DNA of 64,000 bases from UBA8752 sp965657965 (GCA_965657965.1 CBFHQM010000005.1:1-64000); one strand, 5' to 3'. Positions 1 to 8,057 are shown, numbered from the stretch's first letter. Notes: generated from the sequence alone by a model not told the origin. Numbers and translations are program-made.

Positions 1-143
1 CAGCAGCAGGTGCTTCTTCAGCGGCTGGCGCAGCCTCAGCAGCAGGTGCTTCTTCAGCGGCAGGCGCAGCTTCAGCAGCAGGTGCTTCTTCAGCGGCAGG
101 TGCGGCCTCAGCAGCAGGTGCTTCTTCAGCGGCAGGTGCGGCC
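1..143 (-). repeat. 36-bp tandem repeat encoding the S2 C-terminal tail
   Basis: Four near-identical 36-bp units (1-36, 37-72, 73-108, 109-143, the last one base short of the frame change in sequence) encode the 12-residue unit AAPAAEEAPAAE at the end of rpsB. Differences between units are synonymous third-base changes, so the protein repeat is exact while the DNA has begun to drift. The array continues beyond the left edge, so copy number is unknown and may be misassembled. Confidence 0.9.
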
Positions 144-856
144 TTCTTTGCAGAAGCCTCCTTTTCGGCACCACGCTCGGCCATGCCTTCCTTGATGGCA
201 TCCGTGATGGCATCTACCACAGCCTTAATGGACTTGCTGGCGTCATCATTGGCAGGAATCGGGAAGTCCACAGGACGCGGGTCGCTGTTGGTGTCCACCA
301 TGGCCAAAACCGGGATGCCCAATTTCTTGGCCTCCGCAAGCGCAATGTGCTCCTTCATCACGTCTACAATGAAGACGGCTGCGGGAATGCGGTTCATGTC
401 AGAAATGGAACCCAAGTTCTTCTCGAGCTTGGCACGCTGACGGCTCACCTGCAAGCGCTCACGCTTGGACATGGTGTTCAATGTTCCGTCGGCTTCCATC
501 TTGTCGATCTGGGTCATCTTGCGAATCGCCTTACGGATGGTTGCAAAGTTGGTCAACATGCCACCAGACCAACGCTCGGTCACAAACGGCATGTTTACGG
601 ACTGAGCCGCTTCGGTTACGATGTCCTTGGCCTGCTTCTTCGTGGCCACAAACAAAATGCGCTTTCCGCTTTTGGCCATTTGCTTGGCCGCTGCTGCTGC
701 GTCGTCCACCAACACCACAGTTTTGTGGAGGTCGATGATGTGAATGCCCTTCTTCTCAGTGAAGATGTAAGGGGCCATATGGGGGTTCCACTTGCGCTTG
801 AGGTGGCCGAAGTGGGATCCTGCTTGAAGCAGTTGGTCGAAATTGGTGCGTGCCAT
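1..856 (-). CDS. rpsB: 30S ribosomal protein S2 (partial, C-terminus off the window)
   Basis: S2 joins the small ribosomal subunit late in assembly and helps hold S1 and the mRNA. The start is ATG at 854-856, giving MARTNFDQLLQAGSHFGH, the classic S2 N-terminus; later ERWSGGMLTNF and IVDVMKEHIALAEA are diagnostic. The S2 core covers about residues 1-230. From about residue 238 the protein runs into a low-complexity Ala/Glu/Pro tail of 12-residue repeats that continues off the left edge, so at least 285 residues are seen. It lies downstream of rplM and rpsI on the same strand, the usual Bacteroidota order. A stable hairpin lies in its leader. Function is certain; the true C-terminus is unseen. 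Confidence 0.97.
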   Translation of the reverse strand, partial: MARTNFDQLLQAGSHFGHLKRKWNPHMAPYIFTEKKGIHIIDLHKTVVLVDDAAAAAKQMAKSGKRILFVATKKQAKDIVTEAAQSVNMPFVTERWSGGMLTNFATIRKAIRKMTQIDKMEADGTLNTMSKRERLQVSRQRAKLEKNLGSISDMNRIPAAVFIVDVMKEHIALAEAKKLGIPVLAMVDTNSDPRPVDFPIPANDDASKSIKAVVDAITDAIKEGMAERGAEKEASAKKAAPAAEEAPAAEAAPAAEEAPAAEAAPAAEEAPAAEAAPAAEEAPAA

Positions 857-880
857 GTTGCTACGTTCCTGGGGTTAAGC

Positions 881-917
881 AACAACGAGGTAGCTTCTTT
901 CGAAGGTCCTCGTTGTT
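881..917 (-). promoter_or_regulatory. Stem-loop in the rpsB leader (candidate ribosomal-protein leader)
   Basis: On the minus strand a 10-bp outer stem (AACAACGAGG with CCTCGTTGTT) encloses a 4-bp inner stem (CTTC with GAAG) capped by a GAAA tetraloop, with a small AC/CTA internal bulge. It ends 24 nt upstream of the rpsB ATG. No T-run follows, so it is not a standard terminator. Position and stability suggest an mRNA element that controls S2 translation or processing; this role is inference. Confidence 0.6.
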
Positions 918-960
918 TGGATGCTAGCTATATATGCTAAGAAAAAAAATGTACTGGAGA

Positions 961-1347
961 TCAGCGCTTGGAGAACTGGAACTTCTTCCGCGCTTTCTTT
1001 TGACCGAACTTCTTCCGTTCCACCATTCGGGGGTCACGGGTTGTCAGGCCTTCGGCTTTCAGCGTGGGCTTGAGTTCGTCGTTCAATTCGATGAGCGCCT
1101 TTGAAATGGCGAGGCGAAGCGCTTCTGCTTGACCTGTAATGCCACCTCCGTCAAGGTTGGCCTTGATGTCGAACTGGTCGAGCGTCTCGGTCAACATGAA
1201 GGGCTGCTTCACTTTGTATTGCAGGGTAGGGAGTGGAAAGTACTCCGTAATGTCCCGCTTATTGATGGTCACCTTGCCGGTTCCCTGCGTCATGTAGACA
1301 CGGGCGATGGCATTCTTACGGCGACCTGAAGTATTGATCGTCTGCAT
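961..1347 (-). CDS. rpsI: 30S ribosomal protein S9
   Basis: A 128-residue S9, a normal length, running from MQTINTSGRRKNAIARVY to the basic C-terminal tail KKFQFSKR. That tail reaches into the ribosomal P site and contacts the anticodon loop of tRNA. GRRKNAIARV and the GGGITGQAEA loop are family signatures. It follows rplM by only 5 nt, so the two are surely co-transcribed, and rpsB follows after about 100 nt. Nothing is unusual in the protein. Confidence 0.98.
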   Translation of the reverse strand: MQTINTSGRRKNAIARVYMTQGTGKVTINKRDITEYFPLPTLQYKVKQPFMLTETLDQFDIKANLDGGGITGQAEALRLAISKALIELNDELKPTLKAEGLTTRDPRMVERKKFGQKKARKKFQFSKR

Positions 1348-1352
1348 CTATA

Positions 1353-1802
1353 TCAGGAGGGAATGGCGTGAGCCGTTGGTTGCTGGGCTTCGTGATTGTG
1401 CTCAGCGCCAACATAAACATGCATGTTTTTGTAGATCGCTCGGCCCAATCGGTTTTTGGGAAGCATGCCGCGAACGGCATTTTCCACCAACCTCTCTGGC
1501 ATACGCTCCAGCACTTCTCGTGCTGTCCGGCGATACTGACCGCCAGGGTAACCGGAGAACCGGATGTATTCTTTGTCCTCCCACTTGTTGCCAGTCAGTT
1601 CCACCTTTTCGGCGTTAATGACCACCACATAGTCGCCGCAATCGGCATGGGGGGTGAAGTTCACCTTGTGCTTTCCTCGCAGCAAACGTGCGATTTCTGT
1701 ACACAAGCGGCCCAGACGTTGCCCTTCGGCATCGACGACCATCCACTTCTTATCTGCGTTCTCCTTATTGACGGAGACGGTTTTGTAGCTCAACGTATCC
1801 AC
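1353..1802 (-). CDS. rplM: 50S ribosomal protein L13
   Basis: L13 is an early-assembly protein of the large subunit. I chose the GTG at 1800-1802 because it yields VDTLSYKTVSVNKE, which matches the usual MDTLSYKT start of Bacteroidota L13; this gives 149 residues. Upstream in-frame ATGs would add a tail not seen in the family and would lie over the promoter. Family motifs include WMVVDAEGQRLGRL, NFTPHADCGDYVVVINAEK and GMLPKNRLGR. It is the first gene of rplM-rpsI-rpsB, behind a strong promoter and a short leader hairpin. Confidence 0.95.
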   Translation of the reverse strand: MDTLSYKTVSVNKENADKKWMVVDAEGQRLGRLCTEIARLLRGKHKVNFTPHADCGDYVVVINAEKVELTGNKWEDKEYIRFSGYPGGQYRRTAREVLERMPERLVENAVRGMLPKNRLGRAIYKNMHVYVGAEHNHEAQQPTAHAIPS

Positions 1803-1816
1803 TGCACTCTTGGTTG

Positions 1817-1839
1817 AAAAACCCCGGAAAATTCGGGGT
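1817..1839 (-). promoter_or_regulatory. Attenuator-like hairpin in the rplM leader
   Basis: Just after the predicted transcription start, the minus strand has ACCCCG, a 7-nt loop and CGGGGT followed by a short T-run, ending about 14 nt before the GTG start. A GC-rich stem with a T-run inside a very short leader resembles an intrinsic terminator or an L13-binding leader. Autoregulation by L13 is inferred from position and family precedent, not shown. Confidence 0.5.
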
Positions 1840-1840
1840 G

Positions 1841-1872
1841 CAAACATAGTGCGAATTCCAATGCGCCACAAA
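1841..1872 (-). promoter_or_regulatory. Promoter of the rplM-rpsI-rpsB operon
   Basis: The minus strand reads TTTG (1869-1872), 20 nt, then TATGTTTG (1841-1848). This is an exact match to the Bacteroidota primary sigma pattern TTTG-N19~21-TAnnTTTG. It predicts a start near 1836 and a leader of roughly 35 nt before the rplM GTG. Confidence 0.75.
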
Positions 1873-1997
1873 CCCCTGCGGCACAGTGTTTCACACGACC
1901 GAAAGTGGATGGGTCAAAACCACCGTGAATGACGTGTCGAAAGGAAAGATAAAATAGAGGGGCAAACCGAGTCAACGCATCGTAAAATTGGGGACAC

Positions 1998-2615
1998 ATG
2001 ACGGCATACGAACGGCACCCGCCCCACCCCACTGGCGGAACAATGGAAGTGGTCGCAGGACCCATGTTTTCCGGCAAAACAGAAGAGCTCCTTCGACGCC
2101 TAAGGCGCGCCAGCCTTGCAAAGCAGACGGTGATGCTCTTTAAGCCTGTGCGCGACGACCGACACGGAACCACCGATGTTGTGAGCCACGATGCGCGGCG
2201 ACAAAACGCCCTTGCCCTCGAGAATTCAGCAGCCCTTGAAACGAAGGTTTACGCCGCTGAACACCGGCCCGATGTGGTGGGAATCGACGAAGTTCAATTC
2301 TTTGATGACCAAATTGTAAACGTTTGCAATCGACTTGCAGATGATGGCATGCGGGTGATTGTTGCCGGCCTTGATTTGGATTATTTAGGGCGACCTTTTG
2401 GCATTATGCCCCTGCTTTTGGCCCACGCCGAGTATGTCACGAAACTCAATGCCATTTGCTCCAAGACAGGTCGACCGGCGCATTTTTCACACAGGATTGA
2501 AGGCGGTACAGACGATGTGCAAATTGGCGGTGCGGAATCTTACGAAGCCCTTTCCCGTGAACCCTACAATGACGTGATCGTTCGCGACCACCATCGCGGA
2601 ACCACGGTGGAATGA
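1998..2615 (+). CDS. tdk: Thymidine kinase (type II)
   Basis: Transfers phosphate from ATP to thymidine in the pyrimidine salvage pathway. The P-loop GPMFSGKT lies near residue 21, the Walker B-like DEVQFF near residue 97, and the lasso region IGGAESYEALSR near the C-terminus. At 205 residues it is of normal size. The four cysteines that normally bind structural zinc are mostly absent: only ICSKTG retains one, and the C-terminal pair is replaced (ALSREPYND). Its stop overlaps the next start as ATGA, so it is translationally coupled to murF-alr. The gene is divergent from rplM. Confidence 0.93.
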   Translation: MTAYERHPPHPTGGTMEVVAGPMFSGKTEELLRRLRRASLAKQTVMLFKPVRDDRHGTTDVVSHDARRQNALALENSAALETKVYAAEHRPDVVGIDEVQFFDDQIVNVCNRLADDGMRVIVAGLDLDYLGRPFGIMPLLLAHAEYVTKLNAICSKTGRPAHFSHRIEGGTDDVQIGGAESYEALSREPYNDVIVRDHHRGTTVE

Positions 2616-5146
2616 CCGCGGATCGGTTTGCTCTCCAAACCATTGCCGACCAACTCGGCGGCAGGCTCGATTGGCCCGCTGGAAGCGACGATTCTCTAGA
2701 GTTCACTCACCTCGCCACCGATTCACGAAAACTCCACAGGCCAGGAGAGGGTCTCAACCAAACCTTATTTGTGGCGCTCAAAGGAGAGCGACACGATGGA
2801 CATCATCATCTTTCCGAGGTGCGTGCACGGGGCGTGAAAGGCTTTGTTGTCGACCTCCATTGGTCGGGTACGATGCCCGGAGCCGTGGTTCTTCGCGTTC
2901 CACGACCCCTTGAGGCACTGCAATCCCTCGGTGCCATGTCCCGGTTTTCAAGAAAGGGCACTGTGGTAGGCATTACGGGCTCCAACGGCAAGACCACGGT
3001 CAAAGAATGGGCACACGCTCTCACTGGACACGACCCCCGCGTCTCGAAAAGTCCCGGCAGTTGGAACAGTCAAGTGGGTGTCCCGCTCTCTTTGTGGACA
3101 CTAGACGACAAAGCAGATTTCCACTTCGTCGAAGCCGGCATCTCCAAGCCAGGAGAAATGGCCGCCCTTGCGCGTATCATTCGTCCCGAAATTGGGGTAA
3201 TGGTGCATTTCGGCGATGCCCATGACGCGCATTTTTCGTCTCGACTGGACAAGGCAAGAGAAAAGCTTCGCCTCTTTGAAGGTGCAGAACGCATCGTGAT
3301 GGGCGCCCAAGACGACGTGCTCATGGAAGCCGTTGCAGAACGTGGATGGGAAGACCGCTGCGTACATTGGCAATGGGCCGGTCACCCAGGCAAACCTGCC
3401 GCCTTGACTGTAGAACGGCATAGTTTGGACCAAAGCACAACGAGACTCGTTGGTTCTTGGCGCAATGCCTCCATCGACTGGACCGTGCCTTTTTCCGAGC
3501 CCACAGCCTTGTCCAACGCCTTGACCGCCGCCCTCCTGCTTTTGGAATTGGGTTGGACAGCAGAAGCCATTGCGCCGCGGCTCCAAGCCCTCCGCCCATT
3601 GGGCATGCGGCTCGAACATTTAGAGGGGCGCGGTGGCGGCACCATCATTAACGACACTTGGAACAACGACCTCGATGGCCTCTCCACTGCACTAGACGCC
3701 CTTGAACGCCTTCCCAAAACTCAGCCCCGCGCCGTCATTCTTTCTGACTTGATTCCCTTTGACGGGCAAGACGAGGGGCAGAGAGAACGCCTCAAACGCG
3801 CCATTGGTCAGCGCAAAGTGGACCGTTGGATTTCTGTAGGACCTCAACTCAGCCAAGGCATTCCTGGCGTTGATCACATTCACGCCCAACACCCCAACAC
3901 CGACAGCCTTCTACAAAGTGCAGATCTCGCGGACCTCGAAGGCTGGAACGTGTTGGTCAAAGGCGCTCGGCCCTTTGCCTTTGAACTGGTCGCAAACGCG
4001 CTTGAAACCAACCCTCACACCACCGTTCTCGACTTGGATCTAGGCCGACTGGGACACAACTTGGAGCGGTTCAAGGATCGATTCAACAAGCCCATCATGG
4101 GCATGGTCAAGGCATTTGCCTATGGAGCGGGTGACGCGGTCGCATTGGAATTGGATCGGCTTGGCATCGATCGTCTCGCCGTCGCCTTTGCAGAAGAAGG
4201 CGTAGCGTTGAGAAAGCGCGGCGTTCAATGCCCCATTCTTGTCCTTAATGCCGACACTCGGCGTTTTTCCGAGTTGATTCAGTGGCAACTGGAGCCCGAG
4301 GTTCACCGGCTCGAAGACCTCGACCGTTGGGCAGATGCTGTGCGCAGGTCTGGACCTGTGGGCCAACAGAAAATACAGTCCGGCGTGCACTTGAAAGTAG
4401 AAACGGGCATGCATCGACTCGGGTTTCCTTCCGATCAATGGCACGCCGCAGGGGAGCGCTGTGCAGATCTACAGCTGCCCATTCTGAGCGTGTACAGCCA
4501 CCTTTCAGCAGCAGACGATTCGGCAGCAGACCCCCACACTCGGCGTCAAATCGAAACATTCAACGGCGCGTGTGCTGCAATCGAAAAAGGCTGGTACGGT
4601 TCACAAATGAACCCAAGCCAGCCTGCGAAATCCGGGTTCATCAAGCACCTCGTCAATACCGCGGGAGCCTTGCGCTTTCCCGAAGCGCATTTTGACCTCA
4701 TCCGAATCGGATTGGGACTCTACGGCTTGGACAGTTCAGGCTCTGTACACGACCTGAAACCCATTGGGGCGTTTTACACTGCTGTAAGCCATGTCCATGG
4801 GGTCGCCGCTGGAGATCCTGTGGGATATGGCGCCAGAGACAAAGCCGACACAGACCGCATGATCGCCACCTTGCCTGTGGGATATGCAGACGGTTTACCC
4901 CGGGCAGCTGGCATGGGAAAAGCGTCGTTATATGTGTGTGGAACGCTTCGCCCCATCGTTGGTCCAGTCTGCATGGACAGCTGCATGCTCGACGTTACCG
5001 GTCTCGACGTTCACAGGGGAACCCCTGTCGAAATTTTTGGAGACCACGCCGCGATTGAAGACTTGGCCAAAGCCACCGAGACCATCCCCTATGAATTGCT
5101 TTGCCGCATTCCACAGCGGGTCCGACGCCGACACTTGCGAACCTAA
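2612..5146 (+). CDS. Bifunctional MurF (UDP-MurNAc-tripeptide:D-Ala-D-Ala ligase) / alanine racemase
   Basis: An 844-residue fusion known in Bacteroidota. Residues about 1-455 are a Mur ligase with ATP-binding GITGSNGKTT (about 120-129) and the late-domain motif NDTWNNDLDG, adding D-Ala-D-Ala to the peptidoglycan precursor. Residues about 470-844 are a fold-III PLP racemase with the PLP lysine in MVKAFAYG (Lys500), the GMHRLGF motif and a VGYGARD catalytic-tyrosine region, supplying D-alanine. Coupling both activities in one chain links substrate production to use. It overlaps tdk by 4 nt. The racemase half ends in RIPQRVRRRH, as expected for a complete protein. Confidence 0.95.
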   Translation: MTADRFALQTIADQLGGRLDWPAGSDDSLEFTHLATDSRKLHRPGEGLNQTLFVALKGERHDGHHHLSEVRARGVKGFVVDLHWSGTMPGAVVLRVPRPLEALQSLGAMSRFSRKGTVVGITGSNGKTTVKEWAHALTGHDPRVSKSPGSWNSQVGVPLSLWTLDDKADFHFVEAGISKPGEMAALARIIRPEIGVMVHFGDAHDAHFSSRLDKAREKLRLFEGAERIVMGAQDDVLMEAVAERGWEDRCVHWQWAGHPGKPAALTVERHSLDQSTTRLVGSWRNASIDWTVPFSEPTALSNALTAALLLLELGWTAEAIAPRLQALRPLGMRLEHLEGRGGGTIINDTWNNDLDGLSTALDALERLPKTQPRAVILSDLIPFDGQDEGQRERLKRAIGQRKVDRWISVGPQLSQGIPGVDHIHAQHPNTDSLLQSADLADLEGWNVLVKGARPFAFELVANALETNPHTTVLDLDLGRLGHNLERFKDRFNKPIMGMVKAFAYGAGDAVALELDRLGIDRLAVAFAEEGVALRKRGVQCPILVLNADTRRFSELIQWQLEPEVHRLEDLDRWADAVRRSGPVGQQKIQSGVHLKVETGMHRLGFPSDQWHAAGERCADLQLPILSVYSHLSAADDSAADPHTRRQIETFNGACAAIEKGWYGSQMNPSQPAKSGFIKHLVNTAGALRFPEAHFDLIRIGLGLYGLDSSGSVHDLKPIGAFYTAVSHVHGVAAGDPVGYGARDKADTDRMIATLPVGYADGLPRAAGMGKASLYVCGTLRPIVGPVCMDSCMLDVTGLDVHRGTPVEIFGDHAAIEDLAKATETIPYELLCRIPQRVRRRHLRT

Positions 5147-5174
5147 GCGCGTCACAGGGTTGTAACTTCGATGG

Positions 5175-5357
5175 GTGGACCGAAGCAGGCAAATCCCCAT
5201 CGAACCAGGCGACACGTACAATTCGCCAGAAGGTTTCCTCGTGTTCACTGAACAATACCACCGCAAACGTGGCTATTGCTGCACCAGTGGATGCAAACAC
5301 TGTCCTTACGGTTACGACAAAGGGACCGGTCGCATCCGCAATCCAAAAGGCCTCTGA
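5175..5357 (+). CDS. Small cysteine-rich DUF5522-family protein
   Basis: A 60-residue protein starting at GTG 5175. It contains FLVFTEQYHRKRGYCC followed by SGCKHCPYG, the four-cysteine cluster of DUF5522 (CC-x3-C-x2-C), a likely metal or iron-sulfur site. Function is unknown in the family. It begins 28 nt after murF-alr and ends 10 nt before the hutU ATG, consistent with one transcript. A longer overlapping frame from the next gene also covers this stretch, but the DUF5522 match makes this the real gene. Confidence 0.85.
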   Translation: MDRSRQIPIEPGDTYNSPEGFLVFTEQYHRKRGYCCTSGCKHCPYGYDKGTGRIRNPKGL

Positions 5358-5367
5358 ATCGAACGTC

Positions 5368-7404
5368 ATGAACACGACCATTGCTACCGACCCCACCCTT
5401 GCTGCCTTCCAAAAAGAAGTGGCATTGGGCTTGCCAAACACCCTGCCGGGTGCCAAAAAGCGGTCCCACAATGTGCCACATGCTCCCGTGCGCAAGGACA
5501 TCTTAACGCCCAAGCAAAAAGAGCTTGCCCTGGCCAACGCCCTCCGCTATTTCCCAGCTGAGCAACATGAAACTTTGGCCCCTGAGTTTGCAGAGGAACT
5601 CAAAACGTACGGGCGCATTTACATGTACCGGTTGATGCCCGAGTACGCCATGCAAGCGCGCCCCATCGAAGCATATCCAACCCAGACGGCGCAAGCGGCG
5701 GCGATCATGCTCATGATCCAAAACAACCTCGACCCGGCCGTCGCACAGCACCCCGAGGAATTGATCACTTATGGCGGAAATGGGGCGGTGTTCCAGAACT
5801 GGGCGCAATACCGACTGGTCATGCACTACTTGTGCGAAATGACCGAAGAGCAAACGCTGGTCATGTACAGTGGTCACCCATTGGGCCTGTTCCCTTCCCA
5901 CCCCGGCGCTCCGCGTGTTGTCGTGACCAACGGGATGGTGATTCCCAACTACAGCGGCGCAGATGACCTCGAACGGATGAACGCCCTTGGCGTGAGCCAA
6001 TATGGCCAGATGACCGCGGGGTCGTACATGTACATTGGCCCACAAGGCATCGTACATGGCACCACCATTACCGTTTTAAACGCGGGCCGACGACTCGACC
6101 CAGACAACCCCACACTCGCAGGAAAACTCTTCGTTACCGCCGGTCTTGGTGGAATGTCCGGCGCACAACCCAAGGCCGGCAACATCGCAGGTGTGGTCTC
6201 GGTCACGGCAGAAGTCGACCCTGCCGCTGCTTGGAAACGCCACGAACAAGGGTGGGTGGATCACGTCGTCGAGGACGTCGCCGAGCTCGCAGACCGGGTT
6301 CGCAACTCCATGAACAACAAGGAAGCCGTGAGCTATGCTTATCTCGGCAACGTGGTGGACGTGTGGGAGCACTTCGACCAAGCGGGCATTCACATCCATC
6401 TTGGCTCAGATCAAACCTCTTTGCACAATCCATGGGCTGGTGGGTACTATCCAGCAGGACTGACTTTTGAGGCCGCGCAGACCATGATGGCCGAGGACCC
6501 AGAGCAATTCAAAGTGTGCGTCAAAGAAAGCTTGCGCCGCCATGCGCAAGCCGTCAATCAACACACCGCCAAAGGCACCTACTTCTTCGACTATGGCAAC
6601 GCCTTTCTCTTGGAAAGCTCCCGTGCCGGTGCCGACATCATGGCAGAGGACGGCGAGGCCTTCCGGTACCCAAGCTATGTGCAAGACATCATGGGTCCCA
6701 TGTGCTTTGATTACGGGTTTGGTCCCTTTCGGTGGGTCTGCGGTTCTGGAAAAGCGACTGACTTAGACAAAACAGACGCCATCGCATGCGAGGTGCTGGA
6801 GGAGATGATGGCCGATGCGCCGCCAGAAATCCGACAGCAAATGGCCGACAACGTCCAGTGGATTCGCGGAGCCAAAGCCAACAAACTGGTGGTCGGCTCT
6901 CAAGCCCGCATCCTCTACGCCGACGCAGAAGGACGCATGCGCATCGCCAAGGCGTTCAATCAAGCCATTGCCAATGGTGAACTCTCTGGCCCCGTGATTT
7001 TGGGCCGAGATCACCACGACGTAAGCGGCACGGACTCTCCATATCGTGAGACCTCCAACATCTATGACGGCTCTGCTTTTACAGCGGACATGGCCGTCCA
7101 AAACTTCGTGGGCGACGCCTTTCGTGGCGCCACCTGGGTCTCTCTTCACAATGGCGGGGGTGTCGGCTGGGGAGAAGTCGTGAATGGTGGTTTTGGCATG
7201 CTCCTCGACGGGTCTGCCGAGGCCGAGGCCAAGCTCACCTCCATGCTGCACTGGGACGTCAACAATGGCATTGCCCGCCGCAGCTGGGCCCGAAACAACG
7301 AGGCTCAATTCGCCATTCGACGCGCCATGGCGGCAGAGCCCAAATTGAAGGTCACATTGGCTCAAAACGCCGACGCCAACCTCATTCGCCGCGCCCTGTC
7401 CTAA
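5368..7404 (+). CDS. hutU: Urocanate hydratase (large, UROC1-like type)
   Basis: Converts urocanate to 4-imidazolone-5-propionate with tightly bound NAD+ in histidine breakdown. The 678-residue length fits the larger animal/Bacteroidota type, not the roughly 555-residue Bacillus/Pseudomonas type. Characteristic stretches are SGHPLGLFPS, YMYIGPQGIVHGTT, TAGLGGMSGAQPKA (NAD site), DYGFGPFRWVC and GRDHHDVSGTDSPYRET. I start at ATG 5368, which gives MNTTIATDPTLAAF; the open frame extends back over the DUF5522 gene but that part is not family-like. No hutH, hutI or hutG lies nearby, so the rest of the pathway is elsewhere. It overlaps the next gene by one base (TAATG). Confidence 0.95.
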   Translation: MNTTIATDPTLAAFQKEVALGLPNTLPGAKKRSHNVPHAPVRKDILTPKQKELALANALRYFPAEQHETLAPEFAEELKTYGRIYMYRLMPEYAMQARPIEAYPTQTAQAAAIMLMIQNNLDPAVAQHPEELITYGGNGAVFQNWAQYRLVMHYLCEMTEEQTLVMYSGHPLGLFPSHPGAPRVVVTNGMVIPNYSGADDLERMNALGVSQYGQMTAGSYMYIGPQGIVHGTTITVLNAGRRLDPDNPTLAGKLFVTAGLGGMSGAQPKAGNIAGVVSVTAEVDPAAAWKRHEQGWVDHVVEDVAELADRVRNSMNNKEAVSYAYLGNVVDVWEHFDQAGIHIHLGSDQTSLHNPWAGGYYPAGLTFEAAQTMMAEDPEQFKVCVKESLRRHAQAVNQHTAKGTYFFDYGNAFLLESSRAGADIMAEDGEAFRYPSYVQDIMGPMCFDYGFGPFRWVCGSGKATDLDKTDAIACEVLEEMMADAPPEIRQQMADNVQWIRGAKANKLVVGSQARILYADAEGRMRIAKAFNQAIANGELSGPVILGRDHHDVSGTDSPYRETSNIYDGSAFTADMAVQNFVGDAFRGATWVSLHNGGGVGWGEVVNGGFGMLLDGSAEAEAKLTSMLHWDVNNGIARRSWARNNEAQFAIRRAMAAEPKLKVTLAQNADANLIRRALS

Positions 7405-7982
7405 TGGAGCATTTTCAATCCCGCTGGAATGCCGAATCCCTGTCAACGGAACCATTGCCTGCTTTTCCTTGGGCGGGACATCACTTCGAAGAGTGCCATT
7501 TTGAAGGGCTCGACCTGAGTCATTCTGATTGGCGAGACGCCAGGTTTGAACGGTGCACATTCCAAACCTGTCAATTGTCCGAAGTTCGGCTTACGAACGT
7601 TCGGTTTCACGACGTCACCTTTTCAGACTGCACGCTCAACAAGGTCCGCTGGACGACGCTTCAGTCGTCTTTCCTGTCGTTCAAACTAGACGGTTGTAAG
7701 GCGCCACTGTGTGACTGGGAAGACATGGACCTCAAGGGCATGAAACTCGAGCAATCCGACCTGAGCGGCAACAATTTCTCGGGCGCAGATGCCCGGGAAA
7801 CATCTTGGGGAAAAAGCCGTTTACGCGATGCCATTTTCCAAAGGACCGATTTGCGCGACGCAGATTTCAGAGGGTCCACAGACTGGACCATTGATCCTTC
7901 GGACAACCGACTCAGGGGCGCAAGATTTGACTCTACCGACCTCCGGGGCTTGGTCAAAGGATTGGGCATTCAGCTAGACTGA
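7404..7982 (+). CDS. Pentapeptide-repeat protein
   Basis: A 192-residue protein made largely of pentapeptide units of the A(D/N)Lxx type, for example FEGLDLSHSD, DARFERCTF, QSDLSGNNF and LRDADFRG, which predict a right-handed quadrilateral beta-helix. It has no signal peptide or membrane segment, so it is cytoplasmic. The C-terminal part after the repeats (DPSDNRLRGARF, then GLGIQLD) recalls Qnr/McbG-like gyrase-protecting proteins, but that is a loose likeness and no such function can be claimed. Its ATG overlaps the hutU stop, so it is coupled to hutU. Confidence 0.85.
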   Translation: MEHFQSRWNAESLSTEPLPAFPWAGHHFEECHFEGLDLSHSDWRDARFERCTFQTCQLSEVRLTNVRFHDVTFSDCTLNKVRWTTLQSSFLSFKLDGCKAPLCDWEDMDLKGMKLEQSDLSGNNFSGADARETSWGKSRLRDAIFQRTDLRDADFRGSTDWTIDPSDNRLRGARFDSTDLRGLVKGLGIQLD

Positions 7983-8000
7983 CCCCTTTCATTGGGCACA

Positions 8001-8040
8001 CAGGAAACGTTTTAACACACATTTCGTTTCCTGCGGGTTT
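8001..8040 (+). terminator. Probable terminator after the tdk-hutU-pentapeptide cluster
   Basis: A 9-bp stem CAGGAAACG (8001-8009) / CGTTTCCTG (8025-8033) with a 15-nt loop is followed by CGGG and a five-T run. The large loop makes it a weaker terminator. It lies between the pentapeptide gene and the tetR promoter, and its distal arm overlaps the -33 region of that promoter, so it could also be an operator. Confidence 0.5.
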
Positions 8041-8057
8041 TTCTCGGGCTATTTTTG
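8027..8057 (+). promoter_or_regulatory. Promoter of the tetR-RND efflux operon
   Basis: TTTC (8027-8030, one mismatch to TTTG), 19 nt, TATTTTTG (8050-8057, a perfect TAnnTTTG). The start codon follows at 8077, so the leader is about 13 nt. The inverted repeat CAGGAAACG/CGTTTCCTG overlaps the upstream element and is a candidate site for the TetR product. Confidence 0.65.

Noticed and set aside
1..143. CRISPR-like repeat array
   Set aside because: The 36-bp units are contiguous, have no spacers and encode the S2 tail.
5101..5367. Longer N-terminus for urocanase
   Set aside because: The extension overlaps the end of the racemase and the DUF5522 gene and lacks urocanase similarity; ATG 5368 gives the normal start.
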